This document shows positions 34,499-44,358 of a DNA stretch of 64,000 nt, piece by piece. Source of the stretch: Mesobacillus maritimus (GTDB taxonomy: Bacteria > Bacillota > Bacilli > Bacillales > Cytobacillaceae); the NCBI RefSeq assembly GCF_019749255.1, contig NZ_JACWFH010000008.1, positions 353,937 through 417,936 of the forward strand, read 5' to 3'. The translations under genes and the position numbers were made by a program. A model generated the notes under the pieces. The model had not been told where the DNA came from. It saw nothing but the letters and a program-made list of their open reading frames with translations, and made no database searches. The first letter of the stretch is position 1, and each line of letters begins with the position of its first letter.

Positions 34499-36661
34499 AT
34501 GAAATTAATTATTGCGGAAAAGCCTGACCAAGGCAGGACGCTTGCCTCCGTTTTTAAAACGAGAAAACGAGAAGGGTTTATTGAGATCCTTCCAAATGAG
34601 ATTTTCCCTGATGGAGCTTACGTCACATGGGCAATTGGTCATTTAACCGAACTAGCTGCTCCAGAAAAATATGATGCCTCTTGGAAAAAGTGGTCACTAT
34701 CTACATTGCCGATTATTCCAGAGCAGTTCCAGTACGAGGTCGTTAAATCTAAAACAAAACAATTTTCTATCATAAAAAATTTATCCTCTGATTCAAAAAT
34801 TACGGAAATTATTCATGCCGGTGATGCTGGGCGAGAAGGGGAATTGATTATCCGTAACATACTACGACTTGCACGGTGTTCAAAACCAATGAAAAGGTTA
34901 TGGATTTCGTCTCTAACCCCAAAAGCTATTACTGATGGATTTCAAAGGCTCCTTAATGAATCAGAAACAAAAAACCTTTACTTTGAAGCCTATACAAGGT
35001 CATGTGCAGATTGGGTTGTGGGTATGAATGCCTCAAGGCTTTACACATTGCTTCTGCAACAGCAAGGATTTTCCGATGTCTTTTCCTTAGGACGTGTGCA
35101 GACGCCTACACTTGCGCTCATCGTGAAGCGTGAGCAAGAAATTGACCAATTTGTTTCAGAGCCGTTTTGGGAAGTTATCGCTAATTTCAATCTTAATGGT
35201 AAAAAATACAACGGAAAATGGGAGAATGACGGCGATTCAAGGATTAAGTCAAAAGAACTAGCTGAAAAGATTGCTGGTTTTTGTATGGGCAAACCAGCAC
35301 AAGCTGTGGAAGTAAAATCGGAGAAAAAAGAATTTTCACCCCCGCTTTTCTATAATTTGTCTGCCATCCAAGCAGAAGCAAACAAAAGGTATAAATTTTC
35401 GCCTAAGAAGACGCTAGATGTTCTCCAAGGACTTTATCAACGCGGGATTGTATCTTATCCTCGTTCTGATTCTAGGTATGTTACTCCGGGAGAGGCGGAG
35501 GGGTTTCCTACAATTTTATCTAAGCTCCAGGCAAGTGAGGAGTATACTGAGCTTTTCCCGTTGCCCATTGAATCTATTCAGAACAACAATCGATATGTAA
35601 ACGAAAAGAAAGTAACTGATCACTATGCGATTATTCCCACCGAACAAGTCCCTAACTTAAATAGGTTAACGCCGGATGAAAAAAAGCTTTATGATCTACT
35701 AGCCAGAACCCTAATCGCTGCCCATTACCCTGCATCAGTTTCAGAATACACAACAATTCGCACAAAAGTCGATGGAAGAGCTGAATTTATTTCAAAAGGA
35801 AAGGTTCAACTTGAAGAAGGCTGGCGTAAAGTTCTACCTCAAAAAGAAAAGGACAAAGAACCTGAGCTACCTAAGATTATCCAAGGAGATACAGGTGAAG
35901 TCCGGAAAGCGGAAGTGAAGGAAAGCAAAACACAGCCGCCAAAGCGTTATACAGAAGGTCAATTAATCACTTTAATGAAGACCGCTGGGAAACATATAGA
36001 AGACAAAGAATTAGAGAAAGTGCTAATGAAAACCGAAGGACTCGGGACCGAAGCCACGAGAGCGGGCATCATTACGATGCTTAAAGACAGAGGATATATT
36101 GAAATCAAAAAAAACCTCGTTTATGCCACTGCAAAAGCGAAAATCCTCATTCAAGCCTTAGGTGGACAAGTCCTAGCCTCACCTGAAATGACGGCAAAGT
36201 GGGAAAAAAGGCTAAAAGAGATAGGTCAAGGTGAAGCTTCACCAAAACAATTTATTGAACAGACAGAAAAAATGGTCGCCCATTTAGTCATGCAAACAAC
36301 GGAAGCTTCAGCCTCATGGAGCTTCGAGACAGATATAAAGGATGCCTTTATACCTGGTAAAAAGAATGGAAAAAAAGTACGGAATACCAGTCTGGGGGAC
36401 TGTAAATTATGTGGCGGCAGTGTTGTGGACAAAGGAAGCCTATACGGATGTTCAAACTATCAAAAAACAAAATGCTCTTTCAGCATCTCGAAGAAAATCC
36501 TTGGAAAAAACATTACACAAAAACATATTAAACAATTATTAAAGGATGGAACTACTGAGGTAATCGAAGGCTTCAAAGGGAAAGAGAAGTCTTTTAATGC
36601 TAAGCTTGCTTGGGATGAAAAAGAAGGGAAAACAAAGTTTAACTTCGCCAACAATGGGTGA
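34499..36661 (+). CDS. topB: DNA topoisomerase III
   Basis: A 720-residue type IA topoisomerase. The TOPRIM domain starts MKLIIAEKPDQGRTLA and carries HAGDAGREGELI. The active-site tyrosine lies in GIVSYPRSDSRYV near residue 318. A short C-terminal zinc-ribbon-like domain (CKLCGGSVVDKGSLYGCSNY) follows. It relaxes negative supercoils and decatenates during replication and recombination. The ribosome binding site AGGAGG precedes ATG. B. subtilis has topB elsewhere on the chromosome, so its place here is a local rearrangement. Confidence 0.95.
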   Translation: MKLIIAEKPDQGRTLASVFKTRKREGFIEILPNEIFPDGAYVTWAIGHLTELAAPEKYDASWKKWSLSTLPIIPEQFQYEVVKSKTKQFSIIKNLSSDSKITEIIHAGDAGREGELIIRNILRLARCSKPMKRLWISSLTPKAITDGFQRLLNESETKNLYFEAYTRSCADWVVGMNASRLYTLLLQQQGFSDVFSLGRVQTPTLALIVKREQEIDQFVSEPFWEVIANFNLNGKKYNGKWENDGDSRIKSKELAEKIAGFCMGKPAQAVEVKSEKKEFSPPLFYNLSAIQAEANKRYKFSPKKTLDVLQGLYQRGIVSYPRSDSRYVTPGEAEGFPTILSKLQASEEYTELFPLPIESIQNNNRYVNEKKVTDHYAIIPTEQVPNLNRLTPDEKKLYDLLARTLIAAHYPASVSEYTTIRTKVDGRAEFISKGKVQLEEGWRKVLPQKEKDKEPELPKIIQGDTGEVRKAEVKESKTQPPKRYTEGQLITLMKTAGKHIEDKELEKVLMKTEGLGTEATRAGIITMLKDRGYIEIKKNLVYATAKAKILIQALGGQVLASPEMTAKWEKRLKEIGQGEASPKQFIEQTEKMVAHLVMQTTEASASWSFETDIKDAFIPGKKNGKKVRNTSLGDCKLCGGSVVDKGSLYGCSNYQKTKCSFSISKKILGKNITQKHIKQLLKDGTTEVIEGFKGKEKSFNAKLAWDEKEGKTKFNFANNG

Positions 36662-36740
36662 AATATGGGTCAATCCTTGTCTAACTATAGCATTTATAGT
36701 AAAATTTATGTGGTCATGGAACAATATTGGAGGTTAAGGG

Positions 36741-37169
36741 ATGCCGACACCTAGTATGGAAGATTATATTGAACAGATTTATATTTTAATTGAGGATAAA
36801 GGATATGCGAGGGTATCAGATATCGCTGAAGCATTGTCCGTCCATCCCTCCTCGGTAACTAAAATGGTTCAAAAGCTAGATAAAGATCAATATCTGGTGT
36901 ATGAAAAGTATCGTGGCTTAGTGTTGACTGCTAAGGGTCAGAAGACGGGGAAACGATTAGTTTACCGTCATGAATTGCTTGAACAATTATTGAAAATAAT
37001 CGGTGTGAAAGATGAGAATATCTATCAGGATGTTGAAGGGATAGAGCACCATTTAAGTTGGGATGCGATTGATCGTATCGGTGATTTAGTTCAATATTTC
37101 GAGGAAGATGAAAATAGACTTGAATCTCTTAGAGAAGTTCAACGGAAAAATGAAGATAATGAAGCATAA
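36741..37169 (+). CDS. mntR: manganese-responsive repressor MntR
   Basis: A 142-residue DtxR-family regulator, the exact length of B. subtilis MntR. An N-terminal winged helix is followed by the dimerisation/metal domain. All six metal ligands are in register: D8, E11, H77, E99, E102 and H103. With Mn(II) it represses the MntH and MntABCD importers. No target operon or clear MntR box is visible in this window. A terminator follows. Confidence 0.96.
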   Translation: MPTPSMEDYIEQIYILIEDKGYARVSDIAEALSVHPSSVTKMVQKLDKDQYLVYEKYRGLVLTAKGQKTGKRLVYRHELLEQLLKIIGVKDENIYQDVEGIEHHLSWDAIDRIGDLVQYFEEDENRLESLREVQRKNEDNEA

Positions 37170-37176
37170 TAAACCT

Positions 37177-37206
37177 AACACCTGACTGATATGTCAGGTG
37201 TTTTTT
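37177..37206 (+). terminator. terminator of mntR
   Basis: A 10-bp perfect stem, AACACCTGAC/GTCAGGTGTT (37177-37186 with 37193-37202), followed by six Ts. It touches the stop of the converging DUF3892 gene. Confidence 0.88.
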
Positions 37207-37420
37207 AATAGAGTTCAGGTAGTCGATTTACAAATGTGGATTCAAAACCAACAGAGGGGTCGCTGGCATCCGTTTCTGCAATATTAAATCCAGTGAGCAT
37301 ACCTTCCTCAGCCTCCATCAACGCTTTACGATAAGAAATGACCCTTCCTTCTGACGTTAAGAAAGAAATAATGTCTCCAGCATTATTACGATATACACCT
37401 GTTAGCTGCTCTTCTTTCAA
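37205..37420 (-). CDS. DUF3892 family protein
   Basis: A 71-residue protein with the DUF3892 layout: a strand pair around DIISFLTSEGRVISYRKALMEAE, then GFNIAETDASDPSVGFEST. The fold is small and beta-rich; function unknown. A GAAGGGAAG-type site lies before the ATG on the minus strand. It converges on mntR. Confidence 0.75.
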   Translation of the reverse strand: MKEEQLTGVYRNNAGDIISFLTSEGRVISYRKALMEAEEGMLTGFNIAETDASDPSVGFESTFVNRLPELY

Positions 37421-37489
37421 CTCTTCACTTCCCTTCTAATCCTAGTGTTTCATTTTTAGGGGGAAAATAAACGAAGTTTTAAAGTTTTA

Positions 37490-37530
37490 TATAAAAAAAG
37501 GAGTATTCTTCAAAAAAGAATACTCCTTTG
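37490..37530 (-). terminator. terminator of metA
   Basis: A 14-bp stem (37497-37510 with 37516-37529) followed by TTTTTTTATAT on the minus strand. Confidence 0.9.
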
Positions 37531-37536
37531 GTTCTT

Positions 37537-38445
37537 TCATTTCCACTCAAATGGTGTTTCTTGGTACACATAGTAATTTAGCCAATTCGAGAAAAATAAA
37601 TGCGCATGAGAACGCCAACAGTTAATTGGCATTTGATTTGGGTTATCCCCAGGAAAGTAATGAGCTGGCACAGGAACGGTTAAACCACGTTCTAGGTCAC
37701 GTGAGTACTCTAATGCTAACGTGTCGGTTTCGTATTCTAAATGGCCAGTTACCATAATCTGCTTGCGGTCTAAAGATTGAACAATAAAGGCCCCTGCTTC
37801 CTCAGAAGAAGCTAATAATTTTAAATCTGGTGAATGCAAGATGGCTTCTTCTGATGTACCAGTATGGCGTGAATGGGGTGCAAAAAATACATCATCAAAG
37901 CCTCGCAAAATCTTTTCCGTTTTATCAAAAATTCTGTGGGCGAAAATACCAGAACACTTCTCTGGTAGTTCTTGCTTACCAATCCCGTAATGGTGATACA
38001 AGGCAGCTTGAGCTCCCCAGCAAATATGCAGGGTCGACGTAACATTTGACTTTGTCCATTCAAAGATCTCTTTAAGTTCGTTCCAATAGCTTACTTCTTC
38101 AAAGGGAATCAATTCTACTGGTGCCCCTGTAATAATCATTCCATCAAACCTCTTGTGTCTAACTTCATCAAAGGTTGTGTAAAATTGTTCCAGGTGATAT
38201 CTACTGGTGTTTTTAGATTCATATGTAGCCGTTTTTAAAAACGTGATATTAACCTGGAGTGGCGTATTGCCGAGTAAACGTAAAAATTGTGCCTCTGTTT
38301 TTTCTTTTTCAGGCATTAAATTTAAGATTAAGATATTTAATGGTCGAATATCCTGTTGACTCGCCCGATCCTCATCCATAATAAAAATATTTTCTTCTTC
38401 AAGTATCTCCCGCGCTGGCAAAAGCCTAGGAATTGTAATTGGCAA
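37537..38445 (-). CDS. metA: homoserine O-acyltransferase MetA
   Basis: A 302-residue class I glutamine-amidotransferase-like enzyme. The nucleophile Cys is in [17 protein letters not shown] near residue 142, with the catalytic His in TGHLEYETD. It activates homoserine for methionine synthesis; in Bacillus the donor is acetyl-CoA. Single gene with its own terminator and an AAGGAGGGG ribosome binding site. The 150 bases upstream show no S-box (SAM riboswitch) core. Confidence 0.94.
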   Translation of the reverse strand: MPITIPRLLPAREILEEENIFIMDEDRASQQDIRPLNILILNLMPEKEKTEAQFLRLLGNTPLQVNITFLKTATYESKNTSRYHLEQFYTTFDEVRHKRFDGMIITGAPVELIPFEEVSYWNELKEIFEWTKSNVTSTLHICWGAQAALYHHYGIGKQELPEKCSGIFAHRIFDKTEKILRGFDDVFFAPHSRHTGTSEEAILHSPDLKLLASSEEAGAFIVQSLDRKQIMVTGHLEYETDTLALEYSRDLERGLTVPVPAHYFPGDNPNQMPINCWRSHAHLFFSNWLNYYVYQETPFEWK

Positions 38446-38612
38446 TCCATACCCCTCCTTTTACATCATTTCCGTATGATTAATTATAAAGGCAGTTGTA
38501 CTTTCTAGCAATTTAAGAATCCCAACTTTTTAGATAAATCGAACTTTTTGGATGAGTCAAAGACAAATGGTAAAATAACGATACTAAAAACAGGGAAGTG
38601 TGGGGATGAAAT

Positions 38613-39143
38613 ATGTTTGATCCAACAGCTTTCGATAATATTAAGGTAGTAGTCGAAGGAGCAATTTATGACAAAGACCTTGATGGGGAGTTAATGGTTA
38701 CTAATCGTGAAGACTTGGTCGATTTGGCAAATTTATCACGAACATGTAACCTTGCTTTCTCAATCGTTCAATCGGACAAAAGCAAATCTTATGCGGTACT
38801 TAAACTTCAAGCGGGTCTAAAAAACCTTGCTTCAGAACTATTAGAAATGGACCATGCAAGCACATTAGCAGGTTGTATGGTTACGATTCATTTTCATTTA
38901 ACTCACGGTAATGACGAGAAAATATTTTTAAACATTCAGAAAGTTTTGGAGGATATTTGGGGTAAAGGTAGAAAGATAGAACAAGCTGTAAAAATAAACC
39001 CACTAAAAAGAGCAGATACAATCGTCAACGAAGCAACCGTCCATTTCAATAGGCTCGTTCTAGAGGACCAAATAGAGGACCTAACAGAGATGATTGACTA
39101 CATCGTTCTAACTTTAAAACAACTGGAAAACGTCATAAAGTAA
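38613..39143 (+). CDS. hypothetical protein
   Basis: A 176-residue soluble protein, mainly helical in its C-terminal 130 residues, with hydrophobic periodicity in the last helix (IEDLTEMIDYIVLTLKQLENVI). Cysteines at residues 47 and 90 are not in a metal pattern. The ribosome binding site GTGGGGATG is near the ATG. Not recognised. It lies alone between metA and a degV gene. Confidence 0.7.
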   Translation: MFDPTAFDNIKVVVEGAIYDKDLDGELMVTNREDLVDLANLSRTCNLAFSIVQSDKSKSYAVLKLQAGLKNLASELLEMDHASTLAGCMVTIHFHLTHGNDEKIFLNIQKVLEDIWGKGRKIEQAVKINPLKRADTIVNEATVHFNRLVLEDQIEDLTEMIDYIVLTLKQLENVIK

Positions 39144-39347
39144 GACAATTACATAAGTATAGTAAGAGTAGTGACAAATAACTTGCAATAATTAGTTCTT
39201 AACAGGGAAAAGGGGAAAAACTTTCTACATCTTTTTAATAGGCTGTGTTAATGTACACGTTGATTCTTCATGGTGAATAGAGCATGAATCAACTCCAAGT
39301 TACACAGTTTTTATAAGAAATTACATGTGTTAAAGGGGGAGCTACTT

Positions 39348-40196
39348 GTGACAAAAATAGCATGGGTTACCGATAGTACATCAATTTTAGATGAAGAACT
39401 GAAAGATCATCCAGATATTTACTTCATTCCGTTATCGATAATACTTGACGGTGAAGCCTACACGGATGGCGTTGATTTAACTGCAGAAGAGTTATATGCC
39501 AAGCTAAAAACGTTAAAAGAGCCTCCAAAAACTTCTCAGCCAGCTATAGGAGCATTTAAGGAACTCTATGAACAGTTAAGTAAGGAATATGATGAAATTA
39601 TTGCTGTACTTATTTCAAAAAAGCTAAGTGGGACGATAGACTCCAGTGAGCAGGCATCCAAACTCCTTGATAAGCCCGTTACGACAATTGACTCGAAAAT
39701 ATTAACATACCCGCAGACTGCCCTGATAAAAAAAGGAATAGCACTAGCTGAACAGGGAGCTACCGTAGAGGAGATCAAGGGTAGGTTGGAAGAAATTTGT
39801 GAGCGCAATGAAACGTACGTATTAATAGGGAGTCTAGAACAATTGCACCGTAGTGGTCGCATGTCCAGTGCAAAGTTCTTTCTAGGCAGTGTTTTAAAGG
39901 TTAAGCCAATTATCTCAATTGAAGACGGTGCTCTAGAAGTTAGGGATAAGGCTCGGAGTGAAAAGAAGGCGAAAGAGAAAATTTTCGACCAATTCCGAAA
40001 TGCATATCAGAAGAATAAGTTCAAGGAAGCGTGGTTGCTTTACGGATTGCATCCAGAAACGGCTAAGCAGTGGAAAGTAGAATTAGAAGCTGAATATAAA
40101 GAGGTTCAATTTAGTTGTTATCCACTAGGCGCAGTAATTGGTGTTCATGCTGGTGAAGACACTATCGGTATTAGTTGGTATAATGAAGAAATCTAG
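39348..40196 (+). CDS. DegV family fatty-acid-binding protein (1)
   Basis: A 282-residue two-domain DegV/FakB-type protein. The N-terminal motif WVTDSTSILDEEL and KTSQPAIGAF, and the central LIGSLEQLHRSGRMSSAK, are family hallmarks; FakB proteins carry a fatty acid for phosphorylation by FakA. The start is GTG at 39348, six bases after AAAGGGGGAG; an in-frame GTG at 39327 precedes that site. A second paralogue is encoded at 54680. Confidence 0.9.
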   Translation: MTKIAWVTDSTSILDEELKDHPDIYFIPLSIILDGEAYTDGVDLTAEELYAKLKTLKEPPKTSQPAIGAFKELYEQLSKEYDEIIAVLISKKLSGTIDSSEQASKLLDKPVTTIDSKILTYPQTALIKKGIALAEQGATVEEIKGRLEEICERNETYVLIGSLEQLHRSGRMSSAKFFLGSVLKVKPIISIEDGALEVRDKARSEKKAKEKIFDQFRNAYQKNKFKEAWLLYGLHPETAKQWKVELEAEYKEVQFSCYPLGAVIGVHAGEDTIGISWYNEEI

Positions 40197-40222
40197 GTGC
40201 CATATTGATTGGCACTTTTTTA
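40196..40222 (+). terminator. terminator of degV (1)
   Basis: Stem GTGCCA/TGGCAC (40197-40202 with 40210-40215) followed by six Ts. Confidence 0.75.
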
Positions 40223-40296
40223 TTTGCAAGTTCACGAAGGTTATAGTTTGAAGTACTATTCGTGTTAAAATAGCACGGTAGGAAGAAGGTGTTTTA

Positions 40297-40941
40297 ATGA
40301 ATGAAACAATAAAGAAAACAGAAGATTTTGTCCGAAGGGTGCTTGAAGATGAAGCAACAGGACATGATTGGTACCATATAGAAAGAGTTTGGAAAAATGC
40401 CCTCTTAATTCAGCAGAAGGAAGATGCAGGAAATCTCTTTGTGATAGAAATGGCCGCCTTGCTTCATGATATTCCTGATGAGAAGTTGAATAGTTCTGAA
40501 GAAGCTGGATGGAGGAAGTTAAATGAGTACATAAACAGTCTTGGTCTTCCAGGGTCTGTAGTATCACATATTGTTGATTGTATTGAATCTGTTTCTTTTA
40601 AAGGGGGGCGTGAAACGAATTTAAAGAGTATTGAAGCAAAAATCGTTCAAGATGCCGATCGTCTTGATGCGATAGGTGCAATTGGCGTCGCGAGAACCTT
40701 TGCTTTTGGAGGAAAAAAAGGGCAGCCTCTTTATGATCCAGAGATTGATGTTCGTACTCAGATGACGAATGAGGAGTACAGAACAGGGAAAAGTTCGTCC
40801 ATTCATCATTTTTATGAAAAATTACTTAAGTTAAAAGAATTGATGAATACGGATGCCGCTCGTCAGATTGCGGAACAGAGACATGAGTTTATGGAAAATT
40901 TTCTAAAACAATTTTACAGGGAATGGAATGGTCAGGCTTGA
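40297..40941 (+). CDS. ypgQ: HD-domain nucleotide pyrophosphohydrolase YpgQ
   Basis: A 214-residue HD-superfamily protein. Metal ligands are seen in GHDWYHIERV, LLHDIPDEKL and QDADRLDAIGAIG. B. subtilis YpgQ (205 residues) is a manganese-dependent (d)NTP pyrophosphohydrolase. AGAAGGTG precedes ATG. The next gene starts two bases after the stop, so the two are likely cotranscribed. Confidence 0.92.
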   Translation: MNETIKKTEDFVRRVLEDEATGHDWYHIERVWKNALLIQQKEDAGNLFVIEMAALLHDIPDEKLNSSEEAGWRKLNEYINSLGLPGSVVSHIVDCIESVSFKGGRETNLKSIEAKIVQDADRLDAIGAIGVARTFAFGGKKGQPLYDPEIDVRTQMTNEEYRTGKSSSIHHFYEKLLKLKELMNTDAARQIAEQRHEFMENFLKQFYREWNGQA

Positions 40942-40943
40942 AA

Positions 40944-42821
40944 ATGATTTCGATTGAAAATATTACAAAGTCATATGGAGAAAAGGTTTTATTCCATGAT
41001 ATCAATTGTACGATTGGGGAGCGTGAGCGGGTCGGGCTAATTGGTGTAAATGGAACAGGGAAGTCCTCATTATTAAAAATAGTTGCAGGTATCGATCAGG
41101 CAGATAGCGGGGATATCGTTTCAGGGAAAGATTATCACACTAGCTTTTTATCACAGCAGCCAGATCTTGAACCTGAATTAACTGTGCTAGAGCAAGTGTT
41201 TTACGGGGAAGCACCTATTCTTAAGTTAATGAAGGAATATGAAACGACATTGTTAAGATTAGAAAATGATCCTGCAAACCCGAAAGTCCAAGATGAACTA
41301 ATGAACCTACAACAACATATGGATAGTGCTGATGCATGGGATGCCAATACTGCCGCCAAAACAATACTAACGAAACTGGGTATTACTGATTTTTCTAAAA
41401 AAACTGCTGAGCTTTCTGGAGGACAAAAAAAGCGAGTTGCACTTGCTCAAGTATTAATTGAAGCACCTGATTTACTAATACTCGATGAGCCAACCAACCA
41501 TCTAGACTATGAAACGGTTAAGTGGCTCGAAGAATATTTAAGTCGTTATACAGGATCATTGCTGCTTGTGACCCATGATCGTTACTTTCTTGATCGTGTG
41601 ACGAATCGCATTTTTGAGTTAGATGGGGGCTCCCTTTATAGTTATAAAGGGAACTATGCAAGCTTTCTAGAAGCAAAAGCAATTAGAGAGGAAAATGAGG
41701 CAGCCACACTTGATAAGCAAAAGAATCTTTTTCGTCATGAGCTCGAATGGATTCGTAGAGGCGCAAAGGCGAGATCGACAAAACAAAAGGCAAGAATTCA
41801 ACGGTTTGAAGAGCTTGAAACACAGGTTGCATCAGGAAAGACAACTGAAAAACTAGATATTTCCCTTAGTGGTAGTCGGTTAGGTAAACAGGTCCTTGAG
41901 TTAAAAGAAGCCACAAAGTCTTTTGAGGACAGAACCATTCTTCGTAACTTTGACTTACTTATTAAACCTAAAGATCGGTTAGGCATTATTGGCCGAAATG
42001 GGACAGGAAAATCAACCTTACTAAATATTCTCTCAGGTAGACTCCCACTTGACACTGGTGAACTCATTACTGGGCAGACAGTAAAGATTGCTTATTATAC
42101 ACAAGAAAACGAAGACTTGGATGAAAATAAACGTATGATTGAGTATCTAAAGGAGACGGCTGAAATCGTCCACACCTCTGATGGAAAAACGATTTCAGCA
42201 GCACAGATGCTTGAGAGATTCTTATTCCCTCCATTTAGTCATGGTACGCCAATTCGTAAGCTGTCTGGTGGAGAGAAACGTCGCTTATATCTTTTAAAGC
42301 TTCTAATGGAAGAACCAAATGTCCTTCTTCTTGATGAGCCTACAAATGATCTTGATACCCAGACATTGACAGTGCTAGAGGACTATCTCGAAGATTTCCC
42401 AGGTGTTGTCATCACCGTTTCCCATGACCGGTATTTCCTTGATAAAGCCGTGGATACCTTGCTTGTACTAGAGGGCGAAGGAAAAATTTCCTTGTTTTAT
42501 GGCAATTATACGGATTACCTGGAAAAACAGACAGAAAAAGCTGCTCCAGTGGTCGAAGGAAAAAAAGATAAAGTAGTCGTTAATGAGGACAAACAACCCA
42601 AGAAGAAAAAACTATCCTATATGGAAAAACGAGAATGGGACGAGATTGAAGACAAAATTGCTGCAACTGAAGCAAGAATAGAAGAAATTCAAACAGAGAT
42701 GGCTGGAATTGGCAGTGACTTTGAAAAAGGTCAGAACCTGATGAAGGAAGAAGCAGAGTTAAATGAACAACTCGAACAGTTAATTGAACGTTGGAGTTAT
42801 TTATCTGAATTCGCTGATTAA
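40944..42821 (+). CDS. ABC-F ATPase, Uup/YfmR type
   Basis: A 625-residue soluble protein with two ABC ATPase domains and no membrane part. Walker A motifs are GVNGTGKSS and GRNGTGKST; signature/Walker B pairs are LSGGQKKR...LDEPTNHLD and LSGGEKRR...LDEPTNDLD. The linker (EWIRRGAKARSTKQKAR) is the Uup-subfamily type, and the end is a coiled coil (EDKIAATEARIEEIQTEM). Such proteins act on ribosomes or branched DNA. The start at 40944 lacks a strong ribosome binding site and may depend on coupling to ypgQ. Confidence 0.9.
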   Translation: MISIENITKSYGEKVLFHDINCTIGERERVGLIGVNGTGKSSLLKIVAGIDQADSGDIVSGKDYHTSFLSQQPDLEPELTVLEQVFYGEAPILKLMKEYETTLLRLENDPANPKVQDELMNLQQHMDSADAWDANTAAKTILTKLGITDFSKKTAELSGGQKKRVALAQVLIEAPDLLILDEPTNHLDYETVKWLEEYLSRYTGSLLLVTHDRYFLDRVTNRIFELDGGSLYSYKGNYASFLEAKAIREENEAATLDKQKNLFRHELEWIRRGAKARSTKQKARIQRFEELETQVASGKTTEKLDISLSGSRLGKQVLELKEATKSFEDRTILRNFDLLIKPKDRLGIIGRNGTGKSTLLNILSGRLPLDTGELITGQTVKIAYYTQENEDLDENKRMIEYLKETAEIVHTSDGKTISAAQMLERFLFPPFSHGTPIRKLSGGEKRRLYLLKLLMEEPNVLLLDEPTNDLDTQTLTVLEDYLEDFPGVVITVSHDRYFLDKAVDTLLVLEGEGKISLFYGNYTDYLEKQTEKAAPVVEGKKDKVVVNEDKQPKKKKLSYMEKREWDEIEDKIAATEARIEEIQTEMAGIGSDFEKGQNLMKEEAELNEQLEQLIERWSYLSEFAD

Positions 42822-42919
42822 GGTTTCTTCCTCAGGATCCGAGTGTAATAAGCAGAGTCCATGAACTCGCTATGTTCTTATGATAAAATAACTGTTAGCG
42901 AAACTATAGGGGTGGAATC

Positions 42920-44044
42920 ATGAAAATAAAATCAATCGAACCGACTCCAAGCCCAAATACGATGAAAATCAATCTTGATGAAGAGCTTCCGATGGGGAAA
43001 AGCAATAACTATAAAAAGGAAGCGCAAGATGGGGCGCCTGAAGTTGTTCAAGAGATCCTTGAGATAGAAGGGGTAAAAGGGGTATACCATGTCGCAGATT
43101 TCCTTGCTGTAGAGCGGAATGCACGATATGACTGGAAGGTGATATTACCTGAAGTTCGCAAAGCATTTGGCCAGGAACAAGGAGGTGCAGGCGAACCTAA
43201 TCCTGAAATCGACGAACATTTTGGTGAGATTAAGGTTCAGGTTCATATGTATAAAGGAGTCCCTGTGCAAATCAAATTGACAGATGGGACAGAGGAAAAG
43301 CGCTATGCTCTTCCTGAAACGTTTGCTAAAGCAGCGCTTGAGGTTCAAGGACCAGATGATAATCTTGTAATGGTTAGAAGATGGAAGGATTATGGTGTCC
43401 GCTATGGTGAGTGGGATGAAATTGGAGCTGAAATGAAAGAAGAGCTAATGGCAGCCTACCCGCCTGAAAGATTGAATACACTTATTGAGCAAGCAAAAAA
43501 CCCGGGAACACAAATGACTGGGAAGGAACGTAAACAAGTCAGCTTAGCCGACTTTAATCATCCAGACTGGCGGGTTCGTTATCAGTTATTAGAACAAATG
43601 CCTGATCCAACAGTTGAGGATCTTTCTTTATTGAAAGCAGCGTTATCCGATGAAAAGGCATCGATTAGAAGACTTGCTACTGTTTATCTTGGGATGATTG
43701 AAGATAAAGCTGCACTCCCTTACCTTTACCAAGCATTGAAGGATAAAAGTGTAACTGTTCGACGAACAGCGGGGGATTGTCTCTCCGACCTGGGTCATCC
43801 CGAAGCAATGGAAGCGATGATGGAGGCACTAGAAGACTCTAGCAAGCTCGTCCGTTGGCGTGCTGCAATGTTTTTATATGAGGTCGGTGATGAACGCGCC
43901 CTTCTTGCACTAAAAAAAGCGGAGCAAGACCCGGAATTTGAAGTTAGCCTCCAAGTAAAACTAGCGATTGCTCGGATTGAACATGGAGAAGAAGCGAAGG
44001 GGTCCGTTTGGAAGCAAATGACTGAAGCAAGGAAAAATAATTAA
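42920..44044 (+). CDS. ypgR: conserved virulence factor C-like protein YpgR
   Basis: A 374-residue protein, near the B. subtilis YpgR length (377). Residues 1-85 are a Nfu N-terminal-type domain (IEPTPSPNTMKINL). After a linker, residues 205-360 contain HEAT-like helical repeats (DWRVRYQLLEQMPDP, VTVRRTAGDCLSDLG, SKLVRWRAAMFLYE). The S. aureus relative is CvfC. A scaffold or assembly role is inferred. GGGGTGG ribosome binding site; terminator after. Confidence 0.92.
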   Translation: MKIKSIEPTPSPNTMKINLDEELPMGKSNNYKKEAQDGAPEVVQEILEIEGVKGVYHVADFLAVERNARYDWKVILPEVRKAFGQEQGGAGEPNPEIDEHFGEIKVQVHMYKGVPVQIKLTDGTEEKRYALPETFAKAALEVQGPDDNLVMVRRWKDYGVRYGEWDEIGAEMKEELMAAYPPERLNTLIEQAKNPGTQMTGKERKQVSLADFNHPDWRVRYQLLEQMPDPTVEDLSLLKAALSDEKASIRRLATVYLGMIEDKAALPYLYQALKDKSVTVRRTAGDCLSDLGHPEAMEAMMEALEDSSKLVRWRAAMFLYEVGDERALLALKKAEQDPEFEVSLQVKLAIARIEHGEEAKGSVWKQMTEARKNN

Positions 44045-44050
44045 ACGAAA

Positions 44051-44085
44051 AAGTCTGTTTCTTATATGAGACAGGCTTTTTTTTT
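44051..44085 (+). terminator. terminator of ypgR
   Basis: An 11-bp stem with two wobble pairs (44051-44061 with 44068-44078) followed by at least eight Ts. The stretch 44086-44358 holds a possible TATAAT (about 44182) for glgC and no gene. Confidence 0.85.
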
Positions 44086-44358
44086 GTGTGGATAGGTCTT
44101 TTGAACTGTTTTTAAGAGCATTAGTGACAAAAAAACCGAATAGAGTTGAGTGTACAACGTTATTTTATATTTTATTGGGATATAATTTAGAAAGTTGTCA
44201 AAAAAATGGAAAATTAGTCGGTAAAATGAGGTTTAATTCTTAGTGAGGGTCTGTTAAGTTGAAAATGATTATATAAATAAAGGATTTTTAGATTAGGAAG
44301 CTTTGGTTAGAAAAACAAGGTGACATTCACCAGAAAAATAGTGCCAAAGGAGATTCTT

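Noticed and set aside
38446..38612. S-box (SAM riboswitch) before metA
   Set aside because: The 150 bases upstream lack the conserved S-box core and a terminator/antiterminator pair.
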